Source of the DNA: Microvirga guangxiensis
Lineage (GTDB): Bacteria > Pseudomonadota > Alphaproteobacteria > Rhizobiales > Beijerinckiaceae
NCBI RefSeq assembly: GCF_900102135.1
Contig: NZ_FMVJ01000002.1
Coordinates: 459,709-523,708 of the forward strand
DNA length: 64,000 bases
Reading direction: 5' to 3'
Every line of letters starts with the position of its first letter. The stretch's first letter is position 1. Below the pieces are notes generated by a model. It saw nothing but the letters and a program-made list of their open reading frames with translations. It was not told the DNA's origin and did no database searches. A program made the position numbers and the translations under genes. Below are positions 18,974-26,865 of the stretch, one piece after another.

Positions 18974-21397
18974 ATGAGTAAGCGCGAAAGTGTGTCGGCA
19001 TCCCGGGACAAGACATCTCCCAAGCGAGACAAGGCCCCTCCAAAAGAGGGAGACCAGTCCCGCGCCGCCGATCAGCAGAGGATTGCGGAACTCGAAAACC
19101 GGCTGAGAGCGACGGACCAAGCCCTGCGCTTGAGCACCAGCAAGCTTCGCATGGCGCTCGACATCGGCAAGCTCGGCTCGTGGGAGCGTGATCTCGAAAC
19201 CAATATCGTTACCGGCTCTCCCGCCTTCAGGACCTATCTCGGACTGCCGCTCGATGCCGAACTCACCTACGAGGATTTGAAGAAGACCTTCCACCCCGGC
19301 GATGCGGAGCGCATCGCGCAGGCCGTTGCCTATTCCCTTCGCACCAGAACCGACTTCAACATTGAGCATCGCGTCATTCGCGGTGACGGTCGTGTCGGGC
19401 GCGTTCTCGCGAGAGGCGGCCCGGTCTTTGAGGGAGACAAGCCCATCCGCATCGCGGGGATTCTTCTGGATGTAACGGACCGGGAAAAGGCCAGGGAAGA
19501 AGCGACCCTCGCCCACCGCCGTCAGGAGTTCCTGCTGGAACTGAACGATCAGATCGGCACCCTCGACGATCCGGCCCTCATCATGGAGACGGCCGCCCGC
19601 AGCCTCGCCCTGTTCCTCAAGCTCGATTCCTCAGGCCTCGGAGAATTCCGCGACGAGAGAAGCAGCGTGCTGATCGAGCGGGAGTGGTCGAAAGGCCTCA
19701 TCAACAATGAGGGGCACATACAGCCTTACAGCAGCATTCCTCAGGACGTCTGGAACCTCTTCAGAGCTGGTCAGCCGCTTGTCGTAAACGACGTAAAGAC
19801 AGACCCTCGACTGAGTGCCCCGGAACTTCAGGAGATGTTTGCCAGCACCAATGTCAGGACCACCATCAGCGCGCCTGTTTTGAGAAATGGGCGGCCGACG
19901 GCGCTGCTTTATGCCAGCACTTCGCAGCCCAAGGAGTGGACGAGCGAAGAAATAGCGCTCGTGGAAGATGTCGCGGAGCGCACCTGGATAGCGGTGGAGA
20001 AAGCCAGCGCCGAGCGGGAGCTGCGCGAGACCGAAGCCCGTTTCCAGATGATCGCCGAATCTCTCCCGGCTTTCGTGTGGGTTCTCAACCCCAATACCGA
20101 GCTTACCTACACCAATCAGTGGTGGGTCACTTACTCGGGCTTCCCGCCGGAAGAGGCTCTCGGCCATAGCTGGACCCGCGCCATTCATCCGGATGACTGG
20201 GCCAGAATGACCGAGGAACTCAAGCTGGTGGTAAGCGGTCAAACCCCCTACGAGACGGAGGCGCGCTACCGTTCGGCGCAAGGCGAATATCGCTGGCACC
20301 TCATTCAGGGAGCGCCCATCCACTCGGCTACCGGCGAGTTCAAGGGATGGGTCGGAACAAGCGTCGACATCCACGACCTGAAAGTGACTGAGGAGCGGTT
20401 GCGCAGCAGCGAGCTGCAGCTGCGCATCGCCCTTGATGCCGCGAAGATGGGCGACTGGACGTGGGACATAGCTACAGACGCCATGACCCTATCCGACAGA
20501 AGCACCGAAATCTTCGGGCTTCCTCACGGCACGGAACGGACCTGGACCCAGCTGTCCGGGCAGCTGTATCCCCCGGATGCTGCCAAGGCACTTGCTGCCA
20601 TGGAAAAGGCTGCGCAGGCACGGGCGGACTATAGCCTGGAGTACCGGATCCGAAGGGCGGATACCGGAGAGCGCATCTGGGTCGCGTCTCAGGGGCGGAC
20701 GATCTACGACATGAACGGTGCCTTCATGGGGATGTCCGGGGTGGTTCAGGACATCACCGATCGAAAGCATGCGGAAGAACGACAGCAGCTGCTGATCCGT
20801 GAGCTGCATCACCGGGTGAAGAACACTCTCGCCACCGTCCAGGCCATCGTGGGGTCGACTGCCCGCACCGCGACCAGCATCGACGATTTCTACCAGGGCT
20901 TCGTCGGGCGCATCGTTTCGCTTGCCCGCACTCACAATCTCCTCACCGAAGACCTTTGGCAGAAAGCGGACCTGAAGGAGCTCGTGGAAACCGAGCTCGG
21001 GCCCTATGAGGATGAAACGCGCAACCGCATCATCATCGAAGGCCCGCATGTGGAACTGCCCTCGGAGGCCGCGGTGCCGATCGGCATGGCCATGCACGAG
21101 CTGACAACCAACGCCGCCAAGCATGGAGCCCTGTCGACCTTCGGCGGACAGGTGGAAGTGCGCTGGCATATCGAGCCTGGCGCCGAGCGCCCGATGCTGC
21201 ATTTCAACTGGATTGAGAACGGTGGTCCACGGGTGACTGCTCCGGCGCGCCAGGGCTTCGGATCGCGTCTTTTGCAGCGCGTGCTGACCACGCAGTTGCA
21301 GGCAGAAGTGAAGATGGATTTTCAGGAGCATGGACTGCATTTCACCATGACGATGCCCATTCCAGGCGAGCCTCCCCTCTTCAATCCGGACAAGTAA
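18974..21397 (+). CDS. PAS-GAF-PAS-PAS HWE-family sensor histidine kinase
   Basis: An 807-residue soluble sensor kinase. Domain order: a charged head with coiled-coil (1-60), PAS (about 60-175), GAF (about 190-340, ending DVAERTWIAVEKA), PAS (about 350-470), PAS (about 475-600) and the HWE kinase core. Core motifs are RELHHRVKNTLATVQA (phospho-acceptor His), HELTTNAAKHGALS (N-box) and NWIENGGP (W-x-E). The many sensor domains and lack of membrane segments suggest a cytoplasmic input such as light, redox or a small ligand. The gene 100 bases downstream is a broken copy of its first half. No response regulator is adjacent. Confidence 0.9.
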   Translation: MSKRESVSASRDKTSPKRDKAPPKEGDQSRAADQQRIAELENRLRATDQALRLSTSKLRMALDIGKLGSWERDLETNIVTGSPAFRTYLGLPLDAELTYEDLKKTFHPGDAERIAQAVAYSLRTRTDFNIEHRVIRGDGRVGRVLARGGPVFEGDKPIRIAGILLDVTDREKAREEATLAHRRQEFLLELNDQIGTLDDPALIMETAARSLALFLKLDSSGLGEFRDERSSVLIEREWSKGLINNEGHIQPYSSIPQDVWNLFRAGQPLVVNDVKTDPRLSAPELQEMFASTNVRTTISAPVLRNGRPTALLYASTSQPKEWTSEEIALVEDVAERTWIAVEKASAERELRETEARFQMIAESLPAFVWVLNPNTELTYTNQWWVTYSGFPPEEALGHSWTRAIHPDDWARMTEELKLVVSGQTPYETEARYRSAQGEYRWHLIQGAPIHSATGEFKGWVGTSVDIHDLKVTEERLRSSELQLRIALDAAKMGDWTWDIATDAMTLSDRSTEIFGLPHGTERTWTQLSGQLYPPDAAKALAAMEKAAQARADYSLEYRIRRADTGERIWVASQGRTIYDMNGAFMGMSGVVQDITDRKHAEERQQLLIRELHHRVKNTLATVQAIVGSTARTATSIDDFYQGFVGRIVSLARTHNLLTEDLWQKADLKELVETELGPYEDETRNRIIIEGPHVELPSEAAVPIGMAMHELTTNAAKHGALSTFGGQVEVRWHIEPGAERPMLHFNWIENGGPRVTAPARQGFGSRLLQRVLTTQLQAEVKMDFQEHGLHFTMTMPIPGEPPLFNPDK

Positions 21398-21499
21398 TGC
21401 AAAGCCCGCATCTCGGCAGGCATTGGGCATGCGAAAGATGAAAGTGACGGAGTGTGCGAAATACCTTAGAGGCTGGGAAAAGCATCTTTAAGAGCATCT

Positions 21500-22593
21500 A
21501 TGATGACGAACTCAGCTGGGGCGCCTAACCTATCGTCAGGCGGCTTGAGGCAACTCAAAAACGCAGACCTTTCTGCAGGCTCAACGGGCGAGTTGGAATA
21601 TCTACTGAGCAGCGACAAGCTGCGGATGGCCTTGGACATCGGCAAGCTGGGAGCGTGGGAGAGAAATCTCGAAACCGGTGAAGTAACGGGCACCTCGATC
21701 TGCAAGATGTGTTTCGGCTTGCCGCCCGACGCCTCCCTCACCTTCGAGGCGCTTCAGGGCATGATCCATCCCAGCGACGCCGACCGCCTCGATCAGGCCG
21801 TTGCTTTCTCCCTGAAAACGAGAACGGACTTTCAAATCGAGCATAGGGTCATCCGGATCGACGGACGGCTCGGGCGCGTCCTGGTCAGAGGCGCCGCCGT
21901 CTATGACGATCATGGCAGGCCCATCCGGCTCGTCGGCGTGGTCCAAGATCTGACCGAGCGTGAAAGAATCAAAGACGAGCTGAGCCTCGCGCAGCGTCGT
22001 CAGGAGTTCCTTTCGAAGCTCAGCGACCAGATTGGAAATGAGGACGATCCTTTCAAAATCATCGAAACGTCAGCCAGGAATCTCGCTCAATTCCTGAAAG
22101 TCGACAGCTCAGGCTACGGCGAGATCTTCGAGGACAGAGATCTCGTCGTGGTCGAAAGAGAGTGGTCGAAGGGTCTCTTGAGCAATGAGGGACGCGTCGA
22201 AAAGATCAGCGATCTTCCCCCGAACTTCTGAACGCCTTTCGGAAGGGATTGCCTGTCGCCACGGAAGACGCCCTGAATGATCCTTGGATAAAGGATGATC
22301 CCGAGAAGGTAGCTTTCTATACAAGCTCGAATGTCAGGACGATCCTCTCAGCCCCGCTTCTCAAAAAAGGCAAATTGGTAGCGATCTTCTACGTGAGCTC
22401 ATCCCAGCCTCGAGTGTGGCCCGCCGAGGATATCGCTCTGGTGCGGGATGTGGCCGACCGTACTTGGATGGCCGTGGAGAAAGCGCGCACTGAGCAGAAA
22501 CTGCGCGAGGCGCAGGAGCGCCTGCGGCTGACTGCCGGGACCTCGCGCTCCAGCCATCCGCTCCTTAGCAATCGGGATGAACCAAACTCATGA
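21500..22593 (+). pseudogene. Frameshifted, truncated copy of the PAS-GAF HWE kinase
   Basis: The first frame (21500-22231, 243 codons) and a second (from about 22222 to 22593) together align to the PAS and GAF parts of the kinase just upstream: both share LRMALDIGKLG.WER.LET, QIEHRVIR.DGR.GRVL and REWSKGL.NNEG-like segments. The reading frame breaks in the run of five C at 22217-22221: adding one C restores DLPPELLNAFRKGLPV. After the GAF domain (DVADRTWMAVEKA) the similarity stops within 25 codons, so the last two PAS domains and the whole kinase core are absent. A sequencing error could explain the frameshift but not the missing half. The end overlaps the next gene's start as ATGA. Confidence 0.82.
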
Positions 22594-23144
22594 TCCTCAG
22601 CGCGAAGCATTCAAGCCTTGTTGTCGTCGATCTGCAGGCCCGTCTCATGACCGCCATTCACGATGGCGCAGCGGTTGTCGCAAACACGAAGATCCTTCTC
22701 CGGGCAGCCGCGCGGCTTGGCGTCCCCATGACAGTCACGGAGCAGTACCCGAAAGGCCTTGGCCCGACGGTGCCCGACGTCATCGAGAGCCTTCCCAACG
22801 ATACTGTGATCCTGCCCAAAGTGACTTTCTCGGCCATGCGCGATTCCGCGACGGCGGAGAGAATGTCACTCCTGCGCGGCGAGGGCCGCAATCAGGTCGT
22901 CCTTTGCGGCGCGGAATCGCACATCTGTGTCCTGCAAACGGCTTTGGATCTCAGAAGCGCAGGCCTGGACGTCTTCGTGGTCGCCGATGCGGTATCGAGC
23001 CGCTCACCGCACAGCGTTAGCGCTGCCTGCGCGCGGCTGCTTCATGCAGGCTGTCATTGGGTGACAACGGAGATGACGGTTTTCGAATGGATGGAGAGGG
23101 CTGCGACGGACGATTTCCGGGCCCTCTCTCCCCTGTTCAAGTAG
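22590..23144 (+). CDS. Isochorismatase-family cysteine hydrolase
   Basis: A 184-residue hydrolase with the isochorismatase-like triad: Asp14 (VVVDLQARL), Lys77 (ILPKVTFSA) and Cys113 (GAESHICVL). Members hydrolyse amides or ureido groups such as nicotinamide, N-carbamoyl compounds or isochorismate; the short form here is closest to the ISOC/YcaC-like hydrolases of unknown substrate. The ATG overlaps the TGA of the kinase remnant, so its translation may depend on readthrough from that damaged gene. The 3' end overlaps the convergent membrane-protein gene by eight bases. Confidence 0.88.
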   Translation: MILSAKHSSLVVVDLQARLMTAIHDGAAVVANTKILLRAAARLGVPMTVTEQYPKGLGPTVPDVIESLPNDTVILPKVTFSAMRDSATAERMSLLRGEGRNQVVLCGAESHICVLQTALDLRSAGLDVFVVADAVSSRSPHSVSAACARLLHAGCHWVTTEMTVFEWMERAATDDFRALSPLFK

Positions 23145-24102
23145 CGGAGCTTCCGCCTTCTCCGCCCGAGGCGATGAAGGCCTTCAGTTCATCGAGAGAC
23201 TGGAAACGGAAGACGCCGCCGGGAGTCTGCGCCTCGATGGAGCCGTCGGAGAACATCACATAGGTGTTGTCGCCGGAATTATAGGTGCCGATGATCATAG
23301 CATCGGAGCGCGGCTCTTCTTCTGCCTTCTCCTCGGAAGCCTGCTCTGCAACCGGCTCATCCAGCAGGATTTCGGTTTCGGGTTCAAACTCGGGCTCCGG
23401 CTCGCGCTCTGCGACAGGCTCGACAGCCGGCTCGAGGATGTCGTCGCGATCAAGCTCGCTCCGGCGTTCGTCCTCAGGCTCGTCCAGCTTGGGCTCATCG
23501 TCGAAGAAGGACGTCTCGGAAGGCGTCGTCCGCGTTTCCACATAGGTGTCCCGCAGCCGGTCGGCGAGCAGGAAATCGGGCACCTTGACCTCGAGGTCCT
23601 CGTCCCGGCGCTCCACGTTTTCAGCGACAGTCCTGGGCGGGAACGGAACCAGCGGCTCGCTGGGCTTCGCAGCCTCGGGCTCTTCCCGATCTTCGCGGTT
23701 CTCGAGGACAGGCTCGTCGGGTCTGTTGTCGTCCCCGAAAAGCGGCAGGTCTGGCTGCTTCTCTTCCGGCTGATCCTTGCTCTCGCTGCGACCGAGCATG
23801 CGGCCACCGAGCAAGCCGCCGGCAAGAGCGGCCATGGAAAGTCCCGTCGACGAGGTCGGCGCCTCCTCCCGGAGTTCTTCATCGAACGAAACCTGAAGGC
23901 GGGCAAGCTCGGTCTGAATACCGGTCAGCTTGGATACGGCAGCCGTGATGCCGAGCAGAAGAGCACCGCACGCGGCGCTGAAGCTGCCAGCGATGACCAT
24001 GGTCCAGCCACGTTCTATCAGAACGATTTCCCAGCCGAAGAAAACGGCCAGTAACCCGCCTACGATCATCGCAAAAGCGAGGGCCAGAAGAGCGATGATC
24101 AT
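23137..24102 (-). CDS. Two-pass membrane protein with long acidic region and small C-terminal domain
   Basis: A 321-residue protein. Two hydrophobic helices lie at about residues 3-25 and 32-55 and are followed by a short coiled coil. Residues 80-270 are a glutamate/aspartate/proline-rich, surely disordered, stretch. The last 50 residues form a compact domain, MIIGTYNSGDNTYVMFSDG followed by SIEAQTPGGVFRFQSLDELKAF. The layout suggests an anchored protein carrying a small sensing or binding domain on a flexible tether. I recognise no named family. GGAGACGGC precedes the ATG. It stands alone, divergent from sodB. Confidence 0.7.
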   Translation of the reverse strand: MIIALLALAFAMIVGGLLAVFFGWEIVLIERGWTMVIAGSFSAACGALLLGITAAVSKLTGIQTELARLQVSFDEELREEAPTSSTGLSMAALAGGLLGGRMLGRSESKDQPEEKQPDLPLFGDDNRPDEPVLENREDREEPEAAKPSEPLVPFPPRTVAENVERRDEDLEVKVPDFLLADRLRDTYVETRTTPSETSFFDDEPKLDEPEDERRSELDRDDILEPAVEPVAEREPEPEFEPETEILLDEPVAEQASEEKAEEEPRSDAMIIGTYNSGDNTYVMFSDGSIEAQTPGGVFRFQSLDELKAFIASGGEGGSSAT

Positions 24103-24278
24103 GCCGTCTCCATCATACGCAAACCAAGGTTTTCATAGGCAAAGCTATGCCTCTATAGGCGAAAGGCAACCTCATGGAAAGATTGGGCAGAAAAAAGTCC
24201 GCGCGTCAGCCGTTGCTCTTGAGCCGGGGGAGCTTTAACTAACGCATCACAGGTCGCTCAATGATGAAGGAGACGCCG

Positions 24279-24878
24279 ATGTCGTTCACTCTGCCCGAAC
24301 TGCCCTACGCCTATGATGCCCTGCAACCCTATATGTCGCGCGAAACCCTGGAGTTTCACCACGACAAGCATCATGCGGCTTACGTCAACACCGGCAACAA
24401 CCTGCTGAAAGGCACGGAATTCGAAGGCAAGAGCGTCGAGGAGGTCGTGAAGGGCTCCTACGGCAAGAACCAGGCTCTCTTCAACAATGCCGGCCAGCAC
24501 TACAATCACATCCACTTCTGGATGTGGATGAAGCCCAATGGCGGCGGCGCGCTTCCCGGCAAGCTCGAGAAGAAGATCGTCGAGGACCTCGGCTCCGTCG
24601 AGAAGTTCAAGGAAGACTTCATCCAGGCCGGCGTCGGCCAGTTCGGCTCCGGCTGGGCGTGGCTCGCCGTGAAGGACGGCAAGCTCACGATCATGAAGAC
24701 GCCGAACGGCGAGAACCCGCTGGTCCATGGCGCCGAGCCGATCCTCGGCTGCGACGTGTGGGAGCATTCCTACTACATCGACTACCGCAACCGCCGTCCG
24801 GACTACCTCAAGGCCTTCCTCGAGAACCTGGTGAACTGGGAGCATGTCGAGGAAATGTTCGAGACTGCTTCGAAGTAA
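24279..24878 (+). CDS. sodB: Superoxide dismutase, Fe/Mn family
   Basis: A 199-residue cytoplasmic enzyme that converts superoxide to oxygen and hydrogen peroxide. Metal ligands are visible: His27 (LEFHHDKHHAAYV), the second His in GQHYNHIHFW, and Asp/His in CDVWEHSYYIDYRNRRPDYL. The pattern is that of the alphaproteobacterial group usually annotated as iron type, but Fe and Mn forms cannot be separated safely by eye. I start at ATG 24279, six bases after AAGGAG; two upstream ATGs at 24261 and 24264 precede that site. A strong terminator follows. Confidence 0.93.
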   Translation: MSFTLPELPYAYDALQPYMSRETLEFHHDKHHAAYVNTGNNLLKGTEFEGKSVEEVVKGSYGKNQALFNNAGQHYNHIHFWMWMKPNGGGALPGKLEKKIVEDLGSVEKFKEDFIQAGVGQFGSGWAWLAVKDGKLTIMKTPNGENPLVHGAEPILGCDVWEHSYYIDYRNRRPDYLKAFLENLVNWEHVEEMFETASK

Positions 24879-24899
24879 GCCGGCTTTTGACGCGATATG

Positions 24900-24926
24900 A
24901 AACGGGCCTCTTCGGAGGCCCGTTTT
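24900..24926. terminator. Terminator shared by sodB and the deacetylase gene
   Basis: AAACGGGCCTC-TTCG-GAGGCCCGTTT forms an 11-pair stem with a stable UUCG loop and a short T run. It lies between two convergent genes and can serve both. Confidence 0.85.
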
Positions 24927-24936
24927 GCTTTGGCCG

Positions 24937-25779
24937 CTACAATCCGGGAACGAGGCTAATCCCCCGATCCTGCAGCATGGCGCCGAAAGCGTCGGATTTC
25001 AGGTACTCGAATTCCGCAGCCCTGCTCTCGACGGCCGGATCGAGCGTTCGCAACTCGTCATCCACATGGCCCGGATGGCACATGACAAGCGGGCTTGCTC
25101 CCAACCGCGACAGCGCCGTTTCGAAGATCCGCTCCACAGGCACAGAGAGGTCGAAGGGAGCAAAGCCTGAGAAGCCCCTGTTCGTCGCAAAGCCGGAAGC
25201 ATTCGCCTGCCGCGCGAAGCCCCGGGCGAGGCCTTTGACGAGAAGTGCCTTTCCACGTCCCACGGAGCGGCTCAGGATCGCCACCGCCCTGTCCGACGGA
25301 TCCCGCAGCCAGACGCGCCCGGCATAGCCCTTCTCCTTGAGCACCTGCAGCAAGGCGGCTCTCACGTCGGGCAGCACATGGACGTGCTGATGGCCGTCGA
25401 CGAAGGACGGCGCCTCACCGAATGCATCCTCGAACGCGTCGAGCTGGCGCGAGATCTCGCGCGCAATCTCGTCGCGATCGAGCCGCCCCTTGAAGGACAT
25501 GCCCAGGAGAGCCTCCAGAAGGGGCAGCCGCCCTGACGGAGCAAGCCTCGGCATTTCGCCTAAAGGCGAGCCGGTCGTGAGGTTGAGATGAAGGCCGATC
25601 CCGATCCGTCCCTTCAGGGGCTCCAGATGCCCCGCGTTTCGCCGCCAGCCCGGCATGTTGGTCATGGCGCCTGTCGCCGAGATACGGCCCATCTGCGCCA
25701 GCTCCGCGATGCCTCGGCTTACGCCATCGGTGAGGCCATAATCGTCGGCGCACAAAATGACGTTGCGGAATATAGGCAT
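24937..25779 (-). CDS. YdjC/ChbG/HpnK family deacetylase
   Basis: A 280-residue metal-dependent deacetylase. Characterised members remove acetyl groups from chito-oligosaccharides, or act in hopanoid lipid assembly (HpnK). The metal and catalytic motifs are present: CADDYGLTDG near the start, GLHLNLTTG, DGHQHVHVLP and MCHPGH near the end. I start at ATG 25779 with GAGGGGGC directly upstream; the frame continues far upstream antisense to the glycosyltransferase, which is a shadow. It is divergent from the GT2-MurJ pair, hinting at a lipid-linked sugar substrate by inference. Confidence 0.87.
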   Translation of the reverse strand: MPIFRNVILCADDYGLTDGVSRGIAELAQMGRISATGAMTNMPGWRRNAGHLEPLKGRIGIGLHLNLTTGSPLGEMPRLAPSGRLPLLEALLGMSFKGRLDRDEIAREISRQLDAFEDAFGEAPSFVDGHQHVHVLPDVRAALLQVLKEKGYAGRVWLRDPSDRAVAILSRSVGRGKALLVKGLARGFARQANASGFATNRGFSGFAPFDLSVPVERIFETALSRLGASPLVMCHPGHVDDELRTLDPAVESRAAEFEYLKSDAFGAMLQDRGISLVPGL

Positions 25780-25845
25780 AGCCCCCTCAAAATCGGCTTT
25801 GCCGCACCCTACCCCTCTTGAGGAAAGGCGCAAACTCGGTTCTTG

Positions 25846-26862
25846 ATGCGGCCGAACATGAAGGGTTTCAAAGTCGTGGCGTCTCCCAAGCTCAGCGTCA
25901 TCATCCCGGTCCATAACGAGAGCGCCAATATCGGCCCGCTCTCCTCGCGCCTCTTTCCGGTCCTGGAGAGGATCGGCCTTCCCTGGGAAGTGATCTTCGT
26001 GGATGACGGCAGCCGGGACGATACCCTGGAGGCCATTCGAACCCTGAGCCTCACGGAGCCCCGCGTCGGGGCGGTCTCCTTCAGCCGCAACTTCGGCAAG
26101 GAAATCGCCATCGCCGCCGGTCTCGACCATGCACGGGGCGACGCAGTCGTCATCATGGATGCGGACCTCCAGCATCCGCCGGAGATGATCGAGGCTTTCG
26201 TCGAGCGCTGGCGGGAGGGCTACGACATGGTCTACGGCCAGCGCACCGACCGCTCCGACGAGACCCGCACGAAGCGCGGCTTCGCGCACCTGTTCTATCG
26301 CCTGTTCGCGCGGTTCGGCGAAATCACCCTGCCCGAAGGCGCAGGCGATTTCCGCCTCATCGACCGCAGGGGCGTCGAGGTTCTGCGCCTGCTCGGCGAG
26401 AAGGCGCGCTTCTCGAAGGGGCTTTACGCCTGGATTGGGTTCAAGGGCACTGGCGTGCCCTTCGTGGTGGAGGAGCGCCAGTTCGGCGCATCCAAGTGGA
26501 GCTTCAGAAAACTCTTCCGCTTCGCCTTTGACGGCATCGCCGCGTTCTCGACGGTTCCCTTGCGGATCTGGACCTATCTCGGCTTCCTGATTTCGTTCCT
26601 CTCGATTGCAACCGCCTTCTTCTTCGTGGTTAGGACGCTTCTGTTCGGCACCGACCTCCCCGGCTTCCCGAGCCTGATCGTGTCGATCATGTTCTTCTCC
26701 GGCATCCAGCTCATGTCGCTCGGCATCATCGGCGAATATGTGGGCCGCATCTTCGCAGAGGTGAAGCGCCGCCCGCTCTATGTGGTGGCCGAGCGGATCG
26801 GCGGCGCGGCGGAAGTCTCGAACCAACTCGTTCCCGAAAACTACATGCTGCGCCGGGCCTGA
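25846..26862 (+). CDS. GT2 family glycosyltransferase, GtrB/ArnC-like
   Basis: A 338-residue membrane glycosyltransferase. The GT-A domain begins KLSVIIPVHNESANIG and has VIMDADLQHPPEMIEAF (metal-binding D-A-D); QFGASKWSFRKL precedes two C-terminal membrane helices (about 235-262 and 272-300). This build is that of enzymes that move a sugar onto polyprenyl phosphate, such as GtrB and ArnC. Start choices are ATG 25846 or ATG 25858. It lies three bases upstream of murJ and divergent from the deacetylase gene. Confidence 0.88.
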   Translation: MRPNMKGFKVVASPKLSVIIPVHNESANIGPLSSRLFPVLERIGLPWEVIFVDDGSRDDTLEAIRTLSLTEPRVGAVSFSRNFGKEIAIAAGLDHARGDAVVIMDADLQHPPEMIEAFVERWREGYDMVYGQRTDRSDETRTKRGFAHLFYRLFARFGEITLPEGAGDFRLIDRRGVEVLRLLGEKARFSKGLYAWIGFKGTGVPFVVEERQFGASKWSFRKLFRFAFDGIAAFSTVPLRIWTYLGFLISFLSIATAFFFVVRTLLFGTDLPGFPSLIVSIMFFSGIQLMSLGIIGEYVGRIFAEVKRRPLYVVAERIGGAAEVSNQLVPENYMLRRA

Positions 26863-26865
26863 CCG

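Noticed and set aside
25779..26826. Upstream extension of the deacetylase frame over the GT2 gene
   Set aside because: The family starts at MPIFRNVILCADDYG; residues upstream are unlike it and lie antisense to a well-supported gene.
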